A stretch of 64,000 bases of DNA, from NCBI GenBank assembly GCA_029243395.1, contig JAQWSE010000001.1, forward strand, positions 62,001 through 126,000. The letters are read 5' to 3'. How positions within the stretch are numbered: position 1 is the first letter of the stretch; each line of letters begins with the position of its first letter. Positions 28,667 through 38,022 of the stretch are shown here, piece after piece. The stretch comes from Paracoccaceae bacterium. Its GTDB lineage: Bacteria; Pseudomonadota; Alphaproteobacteria; Rhodobacterales; Rhodobacteraceae. The notes under the pieces are model-generated. The model did no database searches. It had not been told where the DNA came from and was given only the letters and a program-made list of their open reading frames with translations. Position numbers and translations under genes: made by a program.

Positions 28667-29962
28667 ATGGAAATTCTTATGCCTGCCCTTTCACCCACAA
28701 TGTCTGAAGGTAAACTGATCAAATGGTTCGTAAAGGCGGGTGACAAAATTAAGGCTGGCGACCTTCTAGCGGAAATCGAAACTGATAAAGCAATAATGGA
28801 ATTTGAAAGTCCTGAAGAAGGTATTTTGACAAAAATGCTACTCCCTGAAGGAGATGCTTCCATTAGTGTAAATCAACCAATAGCAATATTGGATAATGGC
28901 TTTTCTAGCACCTCAAAAAGCAATTCAAAAATAAAAGCCGAACTTTCAGTTGCTCCGCTTAAAGCTCCTAAAAAAGAGCCAAATAAAGAAGTAAAAAATT
29001 CTCAAATTGACCCAGCAATCCCTGAGTTCAGAAATAAACATTCTATTAAACCAGAGAGAATTTCAGACGACCGAATTAAGATTTCCCCTCTCGCAAGAAA
29101 AATGGCAGAAAAACTTAATGTAAATATATCAAACATGGTCGGTTCTGGCCCTTCTGGGAGAATTGTGAAAGCAGATATACTAGAATTAGAACACAGAGAA
29201 AAAACTACTCAATTGGAAAAATCATTAGAAATTACTGGCCAAGAAAAAACAGTAATGGCAAGTGATATCAAATCTTCAGAGAGAATATTGCTGACACCAA
29301 TGAGAAAGACAATAGCTGATCGTCTTACTTCTGCAAAAAGGGATATTCCCCACTTTTATTTAAGAAAAAAAGCAAGGGTGGACAAATTACTTGATGCTCG
29401 AAAAATGATAAATAAGAATTTGCTCATAAAAGGTATCAAAGTCTCCCTAAATGACATGATAATCAAGGCAGTAGGTCAAGCCCTTCAAGATAACCCTAAT
29501 TGCAATGTAACTTGGGGTGGAGATCACATAATGAAGGAAAATTTTTCTGATATTGCTATTGCCGTAGCAATTAAGGGTGGCTTGCTTACTCCAGTTGTAA
29601 GAAACGTCGCAAGAAAAACTCTGTCAGAGATTAGTCTTGAGACTAAAGATTTAATAATAAGGTCAAAGGAAAAAAAATTAACAACTGATGAATTCTCTGG
29701 TGGAACTATTACAATCTCGAACCTAGGCATGATGGGTATAGATTCTTTTGATGCTATAATTAATCCACCACATGGATCTATCCTTGCCGTCAGCAAAGCT
29801 CAAATGGTGCCAGTGTTTGGTGAAGGTGATAATATTGAAAAAGCAACAATCATAAATCTAACTTTATCTGTTGATCATAGAGCTATTGGTGGAGCTATTG
29901 GAGCTTCCTTCTTAGGAAGCATTGTTTCCTACTTGGAAGAACCAATCACTTTGCTTAGCTAA
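28667..29962 (+). CDS. pdhC: Pyruvate dehydrogenase E2 (dihydrolipoamide acetyltransferase)
   Basis: A 431-aa E2: lipoyl domain (1-78, lysine K41 in [11 protein letters not shown]), a linker, the peripheral subunit-binding domain (about 135-170, [16 protein letters not shown]) and the catalytic core (about 205-431, [11 protein letters not shown]). The active-site motif, normally DHRxxDG, reads DHRAIGG: the catalytic His404 is kept but the Asp at 408 is Gly (GGT at 29888-29890, one transition from GAT). The rest of the core looks intact. AGGAAGG precedes the ATG. No lpd follows; a 327-bp gap separates it from mltG. Confidence 0.93.
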   Translation: MEILMPALSPTMSEGKLIKWFVKAGDKIKAGDLLAEIETDKAIMEFESPEEGILTKMLLPEGDASISVNQPIAILDNGFSSTSKSNSKIKAELSVAPLKAPKKEPNKEVKNSQIDPAIPEFRNKHSIKPERISDDRIKISPLARKMAEKLNVNISNMVGSGPSGRIVKADILELEHREKTTQLEKSLEITGQEKTVMASDIKSSERILLTPMRKTIADRLTSAKRDIPHFYLRKKARVDKLLDARKMINKNLLIKGIKVSLNDMIIKAVGQALQDNPNCNVTWGGDHIMKENFSDIAIAVAIKGGLLTPVVRNVARKTLSEISLETKDLIIRSKEKKLTTDEFSGGTITISNLGMMGIDSFDAIINPPHGSILAVSKAQMVPVFGEGDNIEKATIINLTLSVDHRAIGGAIGASFLGSIVSYLEEPITLLS

Positions 29963-30289
29963 TACAGAATTTTAATGCTCTTAAAATCGCTCATCGCTAT
30001 CAAAATTCTAGCTCATAGCTATGAAACGCTTTATGTCTAGTGATACATCATTCATTAGTCTAGCAGGAACAATCTTATGTTTAGTAATATAAGTTAAGGC
30101 ACCCTCACCTAAAGTGATCTTACTGAATGTTACCTATCCTTGCGTTTTACAAAACTTTTACCCCAATCCCTGTCTGAAAATATTGGAATTTTGTCAATTA
30201 TCCCCTAAATAGATTACCAATCTAGTAAATTACTTAAAATTGGTTTTGTCTGGACTTAATACGATAAGTTTCTTGCTTTCATATGCATA
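29963..30289. other. Intergenic gap between convergent pdhC and mltG
   Basis: This 327-bp stretch holds no ORF above about 20 codons with a ribosome site and no tRNA-like fold. An AT-only hairpin (arms 29969-29975 and 29981-29987) follows pdhC and may end its transcript weakly. A short palindrome, TCATAGCTATGA, lies near 30013. In many alphaproteobacteria lpd would follow pdhC; I see no recognisable remnant of it here. Confidence 0.6.
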
Positions 30290-31275
30290 TTAATCAGAAC
30301 TTAAACTATTTCTAACTTTTCTCCAAACTCTAACATTTTTATTGTGTTCTTTAAGAGTTTGAGAAAAAGAGTGGCCACCTTTTCCATCTGCGACATAGAA
30401 AAAGAAGCCCGAATTAGCAGGATTAGCAGCAGCAAATAATGACGCTTCACCAGGATTACATATAGGTGCTTCAGGCAAGCCATTAATCATGTAAGTATTG
30501 TAAGGAGAAAATGTATTTAGATCAGACTTTAATAACCTACGACCTAGCTTACTTTTACCTTCCGTTATACCATAAATAACCGTTGGATCTGCCTGTAGCC
30601 TCATCTTTTTATTTAATCGATTATGTAGAACTGATGATATAAATTCACGCTCACTATTTTTACCAGTTTCTTTCTCAATTATTGATGCCAAAATAAGTAA
30701 ATCTTCTAATGACCGTAAGGCAAGGCCTTCAGAACGATTTTTCCATATATTTTTTAATTTCTTACTCTGAGATTCCTGCATGTGCGTTAATAAATGCAAT
30801 CTATTTTGGCCATTTGAAAAGAAATATGTGTTTGGTGAGATACTTCCCTCAGGTGGTAAAATAGATATTTCCCCGACAAGAGAATCTAAAGCGTTTAACA
30901 TTTTCACAACCTGAAAACTTGTTGTACCCTCTGGGATTGTAATCTTATTACTTATAACAGAGCCTAAGGAAAGACTTGAAAGTATATCATGAATTGATTG
31001 ATATTTTGAGATGTAATACTCCCCCGATTTGATTGCCCTATCAACATTAGAAAGTCTTGCAAAAAATTCAAAAAGCATTTCATTTTCTATTATTCCTTCA
31101 TTTCTCAACTTTTTAGCTATCGTTCTTAAGCTATCTCCCTTATCGACAACTAAAATTATTTTCTCTATAGGTTCATGCTCAGTAGCTAGTTCATGAGTTA
31201 TAAGAGGATGAAAAAATATTAAAAAAGCTAAAAAAAAATGCTTAAAGCAATCAAATTAGAGAAGACGGACTTCAT
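30290..31275 (-). CDS. mltG: Endolytic murein transglycosylase MltG, interrupted by a one-base frameshift
   Basis: MltG trims nascent glycan strands at the inner membrane. The body has the LysM-like part (VVDKGDSLRTIAKKLRNEG), ILASIIEKETGK with the catalytic Glu, LQADPTVIYGITEG, and the ending YNTYMINGLPEAPICNPG. The open frame of the body reaches back to 31254 but has no usual start before a TTG at 31108, inside the LysM part. The missing start lies in another frame: ATG at 31275, 3 bp after fabF, encodes MKSVFSNLIALSIFF. The two frames join if the nine-base A run at 31230-31238 (T on the coding strand) had ten bases, giving 328 aa with one membrane helix. Either the assembly lost a base, the gene is broken, or slippage restores it. 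Confidence 0.85.
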
Positions 31276-31278
31276 AAA

Positions 31279-32538
31279 TCACTGCAGCTTCCTAAAGATC
31301 AACGAAGCATTAGTGCCTCCAAAACCAAAGGAGTTAGATAAAGTCGTATCTATTTTTCTTTCAACTGGTTTAATAGGTGCTAGGTTTATCTTAGTTTCTA
31401 TTTCAGGAGACGTTAGGTTTAAGGTCTGAGGGGCTATTTGATCTCGGATCGCTAAAATACAAAAAATAGCTTCAACTGCTCCTGCTGCGCCTAACAAATG
31501 ACCAATGGAGGATTTTGTAGAAGACATTGTAACATTGCTAGCATGATCTCCTAAAAGATTTTCAACAGCCGCTAATTCAATTGTATCAGCCATAGTCGAT
31601 GTGCCGTGCGAATTAATATAATCTAATTTACCATTAGTTAGACCTGCAGATTTCAGAGCAGCAGCCATTGACCTAAACCCCCCATCTCCATCTTCAGAAG
31701 GAGCTGTAATATGATGTGCATCACCAGAAAGCCCATAGCCTACTACTTCGCAATAAATGTCTGCATGCCTGCGTTTGGCATGCTCATATTCCTCAAGTAA
31801 TACAACACCAGCACCCTCACCCATTACAAACCCATCTCGCCCAGAATCGTAAGGCCGTGAAGCAATTGAAGGATTTTCTTGATACTTTGTAGAAAGAGCC
31901 TTACACGCATTGAAGCCAGCTATTCCTATTTCTGTAATGGGGCTCTCCGCCCCCCCAGCAAGCATCACATCTGCATCACCCAAACCAATTAATCTTGCCG
32001 CATCTCCAATGGAATGAGCCCCCGTAGAGCAGGCTGTAGCGACAGCATGGTTAGGGCCTTTAAAATCATGTCTTATAGATACTTGTCCTGAAATCAAATT
32101 GATTAGAGCACCAGGAATAAAGAATGGTGAAACCCGCCTTGGACCTCTTTCCTTTAGCATCACTGCTGTTTCAGCTATTGATCCTAGACCCCCTATTCCA
32201 GAGCCAATCATGACCCCGCTTCTTTCTTTAGCTGTTATACTAGAAGGTTTCCAACCAGAGTCATTTAAAGCCTGTTCTGCTGCTGCAACGCCATAGAGTA
32301 TGAAATCATCTACTTTTCTACGATCTTTAGGATCCATCCAATCATCAGCACAAAATGTACCCTCAGAACCATCACCAAAATTGATTTCACACGCATACTT
32401 AGTAGCAAAGTCTGTAGCATCAAATCTAGTGATTTGGCCAGCTCCCGATATGCCCTGCAGCAATCTTTTCCATGTGGATTCTACACCACAAGCTAAAGGG
32501 CTCACCATTCCTAGCCCAGTTACCACCACACGCCTCAT
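31279..32538 (-). CDS. fabF: 3-oxoacyl-ACP synthase II
   Basis: A 419-aa KAS II condensing enzyme that elongates acyl-ACP with malonyl-ACP. The Cys-His-His triad is present: C170 in VATACSTGAHS, His in NSHGTSTMADTIEL and His in SSIGHLLGAAG. The ATG at 32538 follows AGGGG; a longer in-frame start 18 bp upstream would include the ribosome site. It ends 3 bp before the probable mltG ATG, so the two are likely coupled. It is part of the fabD-fabG-acpP-fabF-mltG block. Confidence 0.96.
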   Translation of the reverse strand: MRRVVVTGLGMVSPLACGVESTWKRLLQGISGAGQITRFDATDFATKYACEINFGDGSEGTFCADDWMDPKDRRKVDDFILYGVAAAEQALNDSGWKPSSITAKERSGVMIGSGIGGLGSIAETAVMLKERGPRRVSPFFIPGALINLISGQVSIRHDFKGPNHAVATACSTGAHSIGDAARLIGLGDADVMLAGGAESPITEIGIAGFNACKALSTKYQENPSIASRPYDSGRDGFVMGEGAGVVLLEEYEHAKRRHADIYCEVVGYGLSGDAHHITAPSEDGDGGFRSMAAALKSAGLTNGKLDYINSHGTSTMADTIELAAVENLLGDHASNVTMSSTKSSIGHLLGAAGAVEAIFCILAIRDQIAPQTLNLTSPEIETKINLAPIKPVERKIDTTLSNSFGFGGTNASLIFRKLQ

Positions 32539-32627
32539 GGTACTACCCCTATTCAAACATCCAATAAGCGATACTCAATCAACCACATTTAATCAAAATC
32601 TAGCTCTCTGCAAAGAGCGTAATGACT

Positions 32628-32864
32628 TTAACCAATATTATCCTTGATAAACTTAACGGCGTCCCCAAACGTTTGGATGGTTTCAGCAGCATCATCTGGT
32701 ATTTCAATATCAAATTCTTCCTCGAATGCCATGACCAGCTCAACCGTATCTAGGCTATCTGCACCGAGGTCATCAATAAAGGAGGCTTCATTAACCACCT
32801 TTCCTTCATCAACATTTAAATGCTCGACAACAATTTTCTTAACACGATCTGTTATATCACTCAT
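32628..32864 (-). CDS. acpP: Acyl carrier protein
   Basis: A 78-aa acidic carrier protein with [21 protein letters not shown]37 receives the 4'-phosphopantetheine. Normal size and charge. It carries growing acyl chains for FabF, FabG and FabD. It has a 168-bp upstream gap with a good promoter, matching the usual need for very high acpP expression. It is followed by fabF after 89 bp. Confidence 0.97.
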   Translation of the reverse strand: MSDITDRVKKIVVEHLNVDEGKVVNEASFIDDLGADSLDTVELVMAFEEEFDIEIPDDAAETIQTFGDAVKFIKDNIG

Positions 32865-32957
32865 ATTACCGACCTCACCTGTTATTAACTAATTTTAAAA
32901 TCTATAAATCATTTCTGAACTAATAAAATCCATCTTAGAACCTTACTGACTGCGAGA

Positions 32958-32986
32958 CCTATACACGCGAGTTTATCTTGACGCAA
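32958..32986 (-). promoter_or_regulatory. Putative sigma-70 promoter for acpP
   Basis: On the minus strand, TTGCGT (32986-32981), a 17-base spacer and TATAGG (32963-32958) lie about 94 bases before the acpP ATG. This is among the better promoter matches in the window. Confidence 0.45.
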
Positions 32987-33032
32987 TATATTTTTGTTCA
33001 AAAAATCATAAAAATTGCAGAATACCACAAGC

Positions 33033-33767
33033 TCAGAGCATTGCCATTCCACCATTTACATGGATGGTCTGCCCAGTAATATAACTTGACTGCTGCGACG
33101 CTAAGAAAATAGCCGAAGAGCAAACCTCTTCAGGTAGGCCTATTCTGCCCATTGGAATTCTTGCCGTTATACTATTAACCTGGTTTTCGTTTAATTTCCC
33201 CGTCATGCCTGTCTGCACAAAACCTGGTGCAATGCAATTTACCGTGATACCGCGAGTTGCTACTTCTGAGGCCAAAGTTTTAGACATCCCAATCAGGCCC
33301 GCTTTAGATACTACATAGTTTGATTGCCCGGGATTTCCCGTCACTGCTACTACTGATGAAACATTAATTATTCGACCCCATCGTTTCTTCACCATATTAC
33401 GTAATACTCCCCTGGTTAATCGCATAACTGAGGTAAGATTCAGCGTTAATACTTCATCCCATTGCTCATCCGTCATCCTAAGAAACAATCCATCATTTGT
33501 TTTTCCAGCATTGTTCACGAGTATATCCACTCCCCCATTTTCGTTTAGAAAGTTCACTAAATCTGCAATAGAAGTCTTTTCGGATAAATCACACTTCAAA
33601 AACTTACACTTATCTCCAAACTTTTCCTGCATCCGTCTTAAGCGATCTTCTTTTGTACCTGTTACAATAATTTCAGCTCCCGATTCAAAGAAGCTTTTAG
33701 CGAGTTGTTCACCAATTCCACCTGAAGCTCCTGTTATCAAAGCTTTTTTCCCTGACAAATCAAACAT
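33033..33767 (-). CDS. fabG: 3-oxoacyl-ACP reductase
   Basis: A 244-aa short-chain dehydrogenase that reduces 3-oxoacyl-ACP with NADPH. The cofactor site is ITGASGGIGEQ, followed by LVNNAGKTND, catalytic Ser in INVSSVVAVTGN and Tyr/Lys in SNYVVSKAG, so the full tetrad is present. The ATG at 33767 follows AGGGA; a longer frame would begin 36 bp upstream inside fabD. It overlaps the fabD stop by 8 bp. Confidence 0.95.
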   Translation of the reverse strand: MFDLSGKKALITGASGGIGEQLAKSFFESGAEIIVTGTKEDRLRRMQEKFGDKCKFLKCDLSEKTSIADLVNFLNENGGVDILVNNAGKTNDGLFLRMTDEQWDEVLTLNLTSVMRLTRGVLRNMVKKRWGRIINVSSVVAVTGNPGQSNYVVSKAGLIGMSKTLASEVATRGITVNCIAPGFVQTGMTGKLNENQVNSITARIPMGRIGLPEEVCSSAIFLASQQSSYITGQTIHVNGGMAML

Positions 33768-34698
33768 TGTATCTATCCCTAAATGTATGAATTTCCTTAA
33801 CATCTCCAGCAGAAAACTGTTCCACTCCTTTTATAATCCTCTTTATAAGATTACTTAATACTTTCCCAGGACCTACCTCTAAAAAACATTGCACTCCTAA
33901 ACCATGCATGTGCATCACGCTTTCCCGCCAACGAACGGTTCCAGTAATTTGCTTCACTAAATTTTCTCTAACTTGTGACGGTTGAGTTGTAGTACTAGCA
34001 GTCACATTTGAGACAATTGGAATGGCAGGTTGTTCGATAACAGCTTCCGCCAAAACTTCAGACATCTTCTCTTGTGCTGAAGTCATTAGAGAACAATGAA
34101 ACGGTGCGGAAACAGGGAGCACAACTGCTCTTCTTGCTCCAAAAGACTTCGCATGGTCACAGGCTTTCTCAATAGCAACCTTTTCTCCAGATATAACCAC
34201 TTGATTTGGATCATTATCATTTGCTATTTCACAAACACCAAATTTGGAACAATCCTCAGTAACTTTAGTGACGGTTTGTATATCTAAACCCAAGATTGCA
34301 GCCATTGAACCAGAACCTAAAGGCAGAGATTCCTGCATATACTGCCCCCTCTTTCTTAGCAAACAGGCAGTATCAGTTATAGATATTGAACCCGCAGCAC
34401 ACAAAGCCGAATATTCACCCAAAGAATGTCCCGCAACGCACGAGCCCTTGCTAATATCAATTCCCTCAGATTTGAGTGCAGCCACTACTGCCAGAGAGGT
34501 TGCCATAATTGCAGGTTGCGCATTTATAGTCAAAGTTAATTCTTCTATTTTCCCCTCCCAGATTAACTTAGAAAGAGGGAAACCCAGTGCTGTGTCAACT
34601 TCTTCGAACACAGTTTTTGCCACAGGGAATTCCTCAGCAATATCTTTGCCCATCCCAATAAGCTGGGAGCCCTGTCCTGGAAACACAAAAGCTATCAC
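33760..34698 (-). CDS. fabD: Malonyl-CoA-ACP transacylase
   Basis: A 312-aa enzyme that loads malonyl groups onto ACP. The N-terminus IAFVFPGQGSQLIGMG and the nucleophile elbow GHSLGEYSAL are diagnostic, with the catalytic His in PVSAPFHCSLM. The start is GTG at 34698, with GGAAAG upstream. It is the first gene of the fatty-acid block and its 3' end overlaps fabG by 8 bp. Confidence 0.96.
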   Translation of the reverse strand: MIAFVFPGQGSQLIGMGKDIAEEFPVAKTVFEEVDTALGFPLSKLIWEGKIEELTLTINAQPAIMATSLAVVAALKSEGIDISKGSCVAGHSLGEYSALCAAGSISITDTACLLRKRGQYMQESLPLGSGSMAAILGLDIQTVTKVTEDCSKFGVCEIANDNDPNQVVISGEKVAIEKACDHAKSFGARRAVVLPVSAPFHCSLMTSAQEKMSEVLAEAVIEQPAIPIVSNVTASTTTQPSQVRENLVKQITGTVRWRESVMHMHGLGVQCFLEVGPGKVLSNLIKRIIKGVEQFSAGDVKEIHTFRDRYNV

Positions 34699-35023
34699 GA
34701 GGTACTTTCCTTGGTGAAATGCGCCATCCTAAGAAAATAATTAGATGCCACGAATATTATTAAACTATGATCAATAGCACCATAGCATAACTGCCTAGAC
34801 ATGCAAAAATATTCTTCTTTGATAGATTAGATATCTAACCTACCTTAATTAGAATAGGTAATATCTGCATGCAAAATAATTGGCTATATAATATACTAAT
34901 TCTGAAAGTAAGATTTTTCATCATTCTCCTTGCATTCTAAATCTTCTGGGGTATAACAACAATCCATGAAATCGATGCTAATTTAACTATTGGCTTCTGG
35001 CTAGAAAATTTAGGGGAATAATA
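34699..35023. other. Divergent intergenic region between fabD and rpsF
   Basis: A 325-bp AT-rich regulatory gap. It contains an interrupted inverted repeat at 34830-34865 (GATAT and ACCTA pair with TAGGT and ATATC), the palindrome TAGATATCTA within its left arm, and a promoter for rpsF at its right end. No ORF or RNA gene is visible. The inverted repeat may be an operator for the fatty-acid genes; no regulator is encoded nearby. Confidence 0.5.
34930..34957 (+). promoter_or_regulatory. Putative promoter for the rpsF-rpsR-rplI operon
   Basis: TTGCAT (34930-34935), 16 bases, then TATAAC (34952-34957). A start near 34964 would leave a leader of about 60 bases before the rpsF ATG, which has the ribosome site AGGGGAA. 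Confidence 0.5.
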
Positions 35024-35419
35024 ATGGCTCTGTATGAGCACGTATTTATATCAAGACAAGATCTGTCTACTTCGCAAGCTGAAGATTTGGTTCAACAATA
35101 TTCAAAAATCCTCACAGACAATGGGGGGAAGATAGTTGGACACGAATACTGGGGCCTAAAGACGCTAGCTTATAAAATAAACAAAAATCGTAAGGGCCAC
35201 TATTCCTTGATTAAGTCGGACAGCCCGCCTTCGGCTGCTCAGGAAATGGAAAGGCTAATGAAAATTAATGAAGACATTATGCGCATCATGACCATAAAAG
35301 TGGATAAACATGAAGAAGGGCCTTCTGTTATGCTAAGGTCAAAACATAAAAGTGACGATGTTTCCAACGAATCAGCAGGAAAAAATGATTCTGAAGATCG
35401 TACAAACCGTATAAACTAG
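35024..35419 (+). CDS. rpsF: 30S ribosomal protein bS6
   Basis: A 131-aa bS6 with the core MALYEHVFISRQDLSTSQ, GLKTLAYKINKNRKGHYSLI and a charged Ser/Asp/Lys tail of about 30 residues beyond the folded domain. It binds 16S rRNA next to bS18. The ATG follows AGGGGAATAATA. First gene of rpsF-rpsR-rplI. Confidence 0.96.
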   Translation: MALYEHVFISRQDLSTSQAEDLVQQYSKILTDNGGKIVGHEYWGLKTLAYKINKNRKGHYSLIKSDSPPSAAQEMERLMKINEDIMRIMTIKVDKHEEGPSVMLRSKHKSDDVSNESAGKNDSEDRTNRIN

Positions 35420-35464
35420 GTATTAGTACTTTGCCTCGCTATTGTGATTAGGAGATTAGTTATA

Positions 35465-35695
35465 ATGATGATGAACAAAACCTTTTTTCGTCGACGAAAA
35501 TCATGCCCGTTTTCGCACCCATCCGCCCCACGAATTGACTATAAAGATGTCAAACTTCTGCAAAGATACATTTCAGAGAGGGGTAAAATAGTGCCTTCAA
35601 GAATAACTGCAGTTTCCTCTGCAAAACAACGCGAACTAAGCCTAGCTATAAAGAGAGCAAGAGTATTAGCCCTTCTCCCATTTGCCGTTCATTAG
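35465..35695 (+). CDS. rpsR: 30S ribosomal protein bS18
   Basis: A 76-aa bS18 with the basic RNA-binding blocks [28 protein letters not shown] and [19 protein letters not shown]. The first of three tandem ATG codons, at 35465, follows TAGGAGA by 9 bases and gives normal length; the upstream GTG frame would contain the ribosome site. Confidence 0.96.
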   Translation: MMMNKTFFRRRKSCPFSHPSAPRIDYKDVKLLQRYISERGKIVPSRITAVSSAKQRELSLAIKRARVLALLPFAVH

Positions 35696-35707
35696 TGAAA
35701 AATCAAA

Positions 35708-36370
35708 ATGAAAGTTGTATTATTAGAGCAAGTAATCAAACTAGGCCAAATGGGTGATATAGTGGAAGTTAAGGCAGGATATGCCAGGAACTTCTTGTTG
35801 CCCAAGAAAAAAGGCTTAAGAGCTACAAAAGATAATATAAAGATCTTTGAGGGGAAAAAGGCGGAACTGGAGGCAAAAAATCTCCAAACCAAAGCCGATG
35901 CGGAAAAAGTGAAAGAAAAATTGGATGGGAAGCGTTTTGTGCTTATCAGATCTGCATCTGATGCAGGGGCCTTATATGGCTCAGTTTCCTCCAAGGACAT
36001 ATGTGATACAGCCGCAAATGAGGGAATAAAAATTTCCAAAAACCAAGTGATATTAGACAAGCCTATTAAAGAACTTGGAATACATGAAATTAATGTATCT
36101 CTGCATCCAGAAGTAAATATACGATTAATAATTAACGTTGCAAGAACAGAAGACGAAGCTAAGATCCAAGAATCTGGCGAAACTATCCAAGAAACAAAAA
36201 ATGATGAAGATCAAGAAGCTAAAGTGGAAATTGAGAAATTATTTGATGATGTCGGAGCGGCCAACCGCATAGAAGAGGAAAAACATTCTGATGAAGATAT
36301 GGTAGATACTCAATCAGAAAATGATTCTGAAAGCTTAGCGGAAAGTGATCAAAATATAGGTAAGACCTAA
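35708..36370 (+). CDS. rplI: 50S ribosomal protein bL9 with acidic C-terminal extension
   Basis: A 220-aa bL9. Residues 1-150 are the usual two-domain protein (KVVLLEQVIKLGQMGDIVEV, then the long helix and the C-domain with KELGIHEINVSLHPEV). Residues about 151-220 are an added tail very rich in Glu, Asp and Ser, probably disordered. Most bL9 proteins are near 150 aa; tails occur in alphaproteobacteria, but this one is strongly acidic. It lies 12 bp after rpsR. Confidence 0.94.
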   Translation: MKVVLLEQVIKLGQMGDIVEVKAGYARNFLLPKKKGLRATKDNIKIFEGKKAELEAKNLQTKADAEKVKEKLDGKRFVLIRSASDAGALYGSVSSKDICDTAANEGIKISKNQVILDKPIKELGIHEINVSLHPEVNIRLIINVARTEDEAKIQESGETIQETKNDEDQEAKVEIEKLFDDVGAANRIEEEKHSDEDMVDTQSENDSESLAESDQNIGKT

Positions 36371-36435
36371 TTCCTCACGAAACCATGTTCTAGTTCCGTA
36401 ACTAATAGCACAGAGTAACCCTTAAAAAAAATCAG

Positions 36436-36444
36436 TTATCCACA
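36436..36444 (+). promoter_or_regulatory. Consensus DnaA box upstream of dnaB
   Basis: TTATCCACA is the strict nine-base DnaA box. It lies 63 bp before the dnaB ATG in the 136-bp rplI-dnaB gap. I see no second strict box in the window. It may couple dnaB transcription to DnaA or may be chance. Confidence 0.5.
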
Positions 36445-36506
36445 GAATTAACAGGCTGGGGATTAAGAATTCTGTAGTATGATCGCTGTTGTTAAGTAGA
36501 GGTATT

Positions 36507-37985
36507 ATGTCAGATCTGATTCATTCAAGCCCACTCAAAACGACAGATGAAGTAAATCTTTTGGAGAGTTCTCCTTATATGCCTCAGAATATTGAGGCAG
36601 AGCAAGGTCTGCTGGGAGCTCTACTAGTCAATAATGAAGTCTATGACAAAATTTCACAGTTAATCCATTCATCACACTTTTTTGATCCTGTCCACCAACG
36701 AATATATGAGGTGGCGGTGGAAAAAATATCTAGGAACTCCCTGGCATCACCAGTTACCCTTAAAACATATTTCCAAAATGATCCTGGGCTAAAAGAATTG
36801 GGGGGTATTTCCTATTTGGCAAAATTAGCAGCATCTGCCATTTCTTTATTTGCTGCGGTAGATTATGCCAAATTGATTTGTGAATTAGCTCTTAGACGAA
36901 ATCTCATAAATTTAGGGCGTGAAATTTCTGAAAAGGCTTTGTCAGCCGATATTGCAGAAAGCCCTGAGGAACAAATTTCAACAGCTGAATCCCAATTGTA
37001 TAACATTGCAGAAAAGGGTTCGGAAGCAACAGGGTTCATCCCTCTATTGAGCGCATCCAAAGAAGCTATAGTTATTGCAAATAAAGCCTATCAACAGGAC
37101 GGTGGCATTTCAGGAATTTCAACAGGATTAATTGATCTCGACAAGAAACTTGGCGGCTTACATGACTCAGACCTATTAATAATTGCTGGGCGACCTTCTA
37201 TGGGAAAGACATCTCTTGCCACCAACATGGCATTCAATATAGCAAATTCTTATGAAAAGAGAGTAAATGAAGATGGAACGGAGGATTTACTAAAGGGAGG
37301 TATTGTCGGCTTTTTCTCTCTAGAAATGTCTTCAGCACAATTAGCTACTAGGATTCTATCTGAAAATTCTAAAGTGCCTTCAGATAAGATTCGAAAAGGT
37401 GACCTCACTGAAAACGAATTTAGAGGTTTCATCGAATCTGCTCAAGATATAGAAAAATGTCCTTTATACATAGATGATACTGCAGCTCTTCCAATCTCAG
37501 CTCTTGCAGGAAGGGCACGTCGCCTTAAGAGAATGTATGGATTAGACATCTTATTTATCGACTACCTGCAACTCATAAGACCTTCATCCAGTCGTGATAG
37601 CAGGGTAAACGAAATATCAGAGATTACTCAAGGCTTAAAATCCATAGCAAAGGAGTTAAATATACCAGTTGTAGCTCTATCACAACTATCCAGACAAGTG
37701 GAAGCAAGGGATGACAAAAGACCTCAACTTTCTGATCTTCGTGAAAGTGGTTCCATAGAACAAGATTCTGATGTCGTGATGTTCATATTTAGAGAAGAAT
37801 ACTACAAAGAAAGAGAAAAACCTGATGAACATGATGTTGAAAGCTTTTTAAAATGGCAAGAGGATATGAGTAGATTACATGGTCGTGCTGAATTAATAAT
37901 AGGGAAGCAGCGTCATGGACCCATTGGAACAGTGGACTTGTCTTTCCAGAGTAAATTCACAAGCTTTGGTAATCTAGCAAAATAA
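36507..37985 (+). CDS. dnaB: Replicative DNA helicase DnaB
   Basis: A 492-aa hexameric 5'-3' helicase. The N-terminal domain starts at MPQNIEAEQGLLGALLV; the RecA-like domain has Walker A GRPSMGKTSLA, Walker B ILFIDYLQLI and the arginine-finger region LRESGSIEQDSD. A short insert (KRVNEDGTEDLLKGG) after Walker A is typical of alphaproteobacterial DnaB. The ATG at 36507 follows AGAGG; a TTG 18 bp upstream is rejected. Confidence 0.97.
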   Translation: MSDLIHSSPLKTTDEVNLLESSPYMPQNIEAEQGLLGALLVNNEVYDKISQLIHSSHFFDPVHQRIYEVAVEKISRNSLASPVTLKTYFQNDPGLKELGGISYLAKLAASAISLFAAVDYAKLICELALRRNLINLGREISEKALSADIAESPEEQISTAESQLYNIAEKGSEATGFIPLLSASKEAIVIANKAYQQDGGISGISTGLIDLDKKLGGLHDSDLLIIAGRPSMGKTSLATNMAFNIANSYEKRVNEDGTEDLLKGGIVGFFSLEMSSAQLATRILSENSKVPSDKIRKGDLTENEFRGFIESAQDIEKCPLYIDDTAALPISALAGRARRLKRMYGLDILFIDYLQLIRPSSSRDSRVNEISEITQGLKSIAKELNIPVVALSQLSRQVEARDDKRPQLSDLRESGSIEQDSDVVMFIFREEYYKEREKPDEHDVESFLKWQEDMSRLHGRAELIIGKQRHGPIGTVDLSFQSKFTSFGNLAK

Positions 37986-38022
37986 CTTACTTTTAATGAA
38001 ATACTAGTTAGCGCTAAAAATT

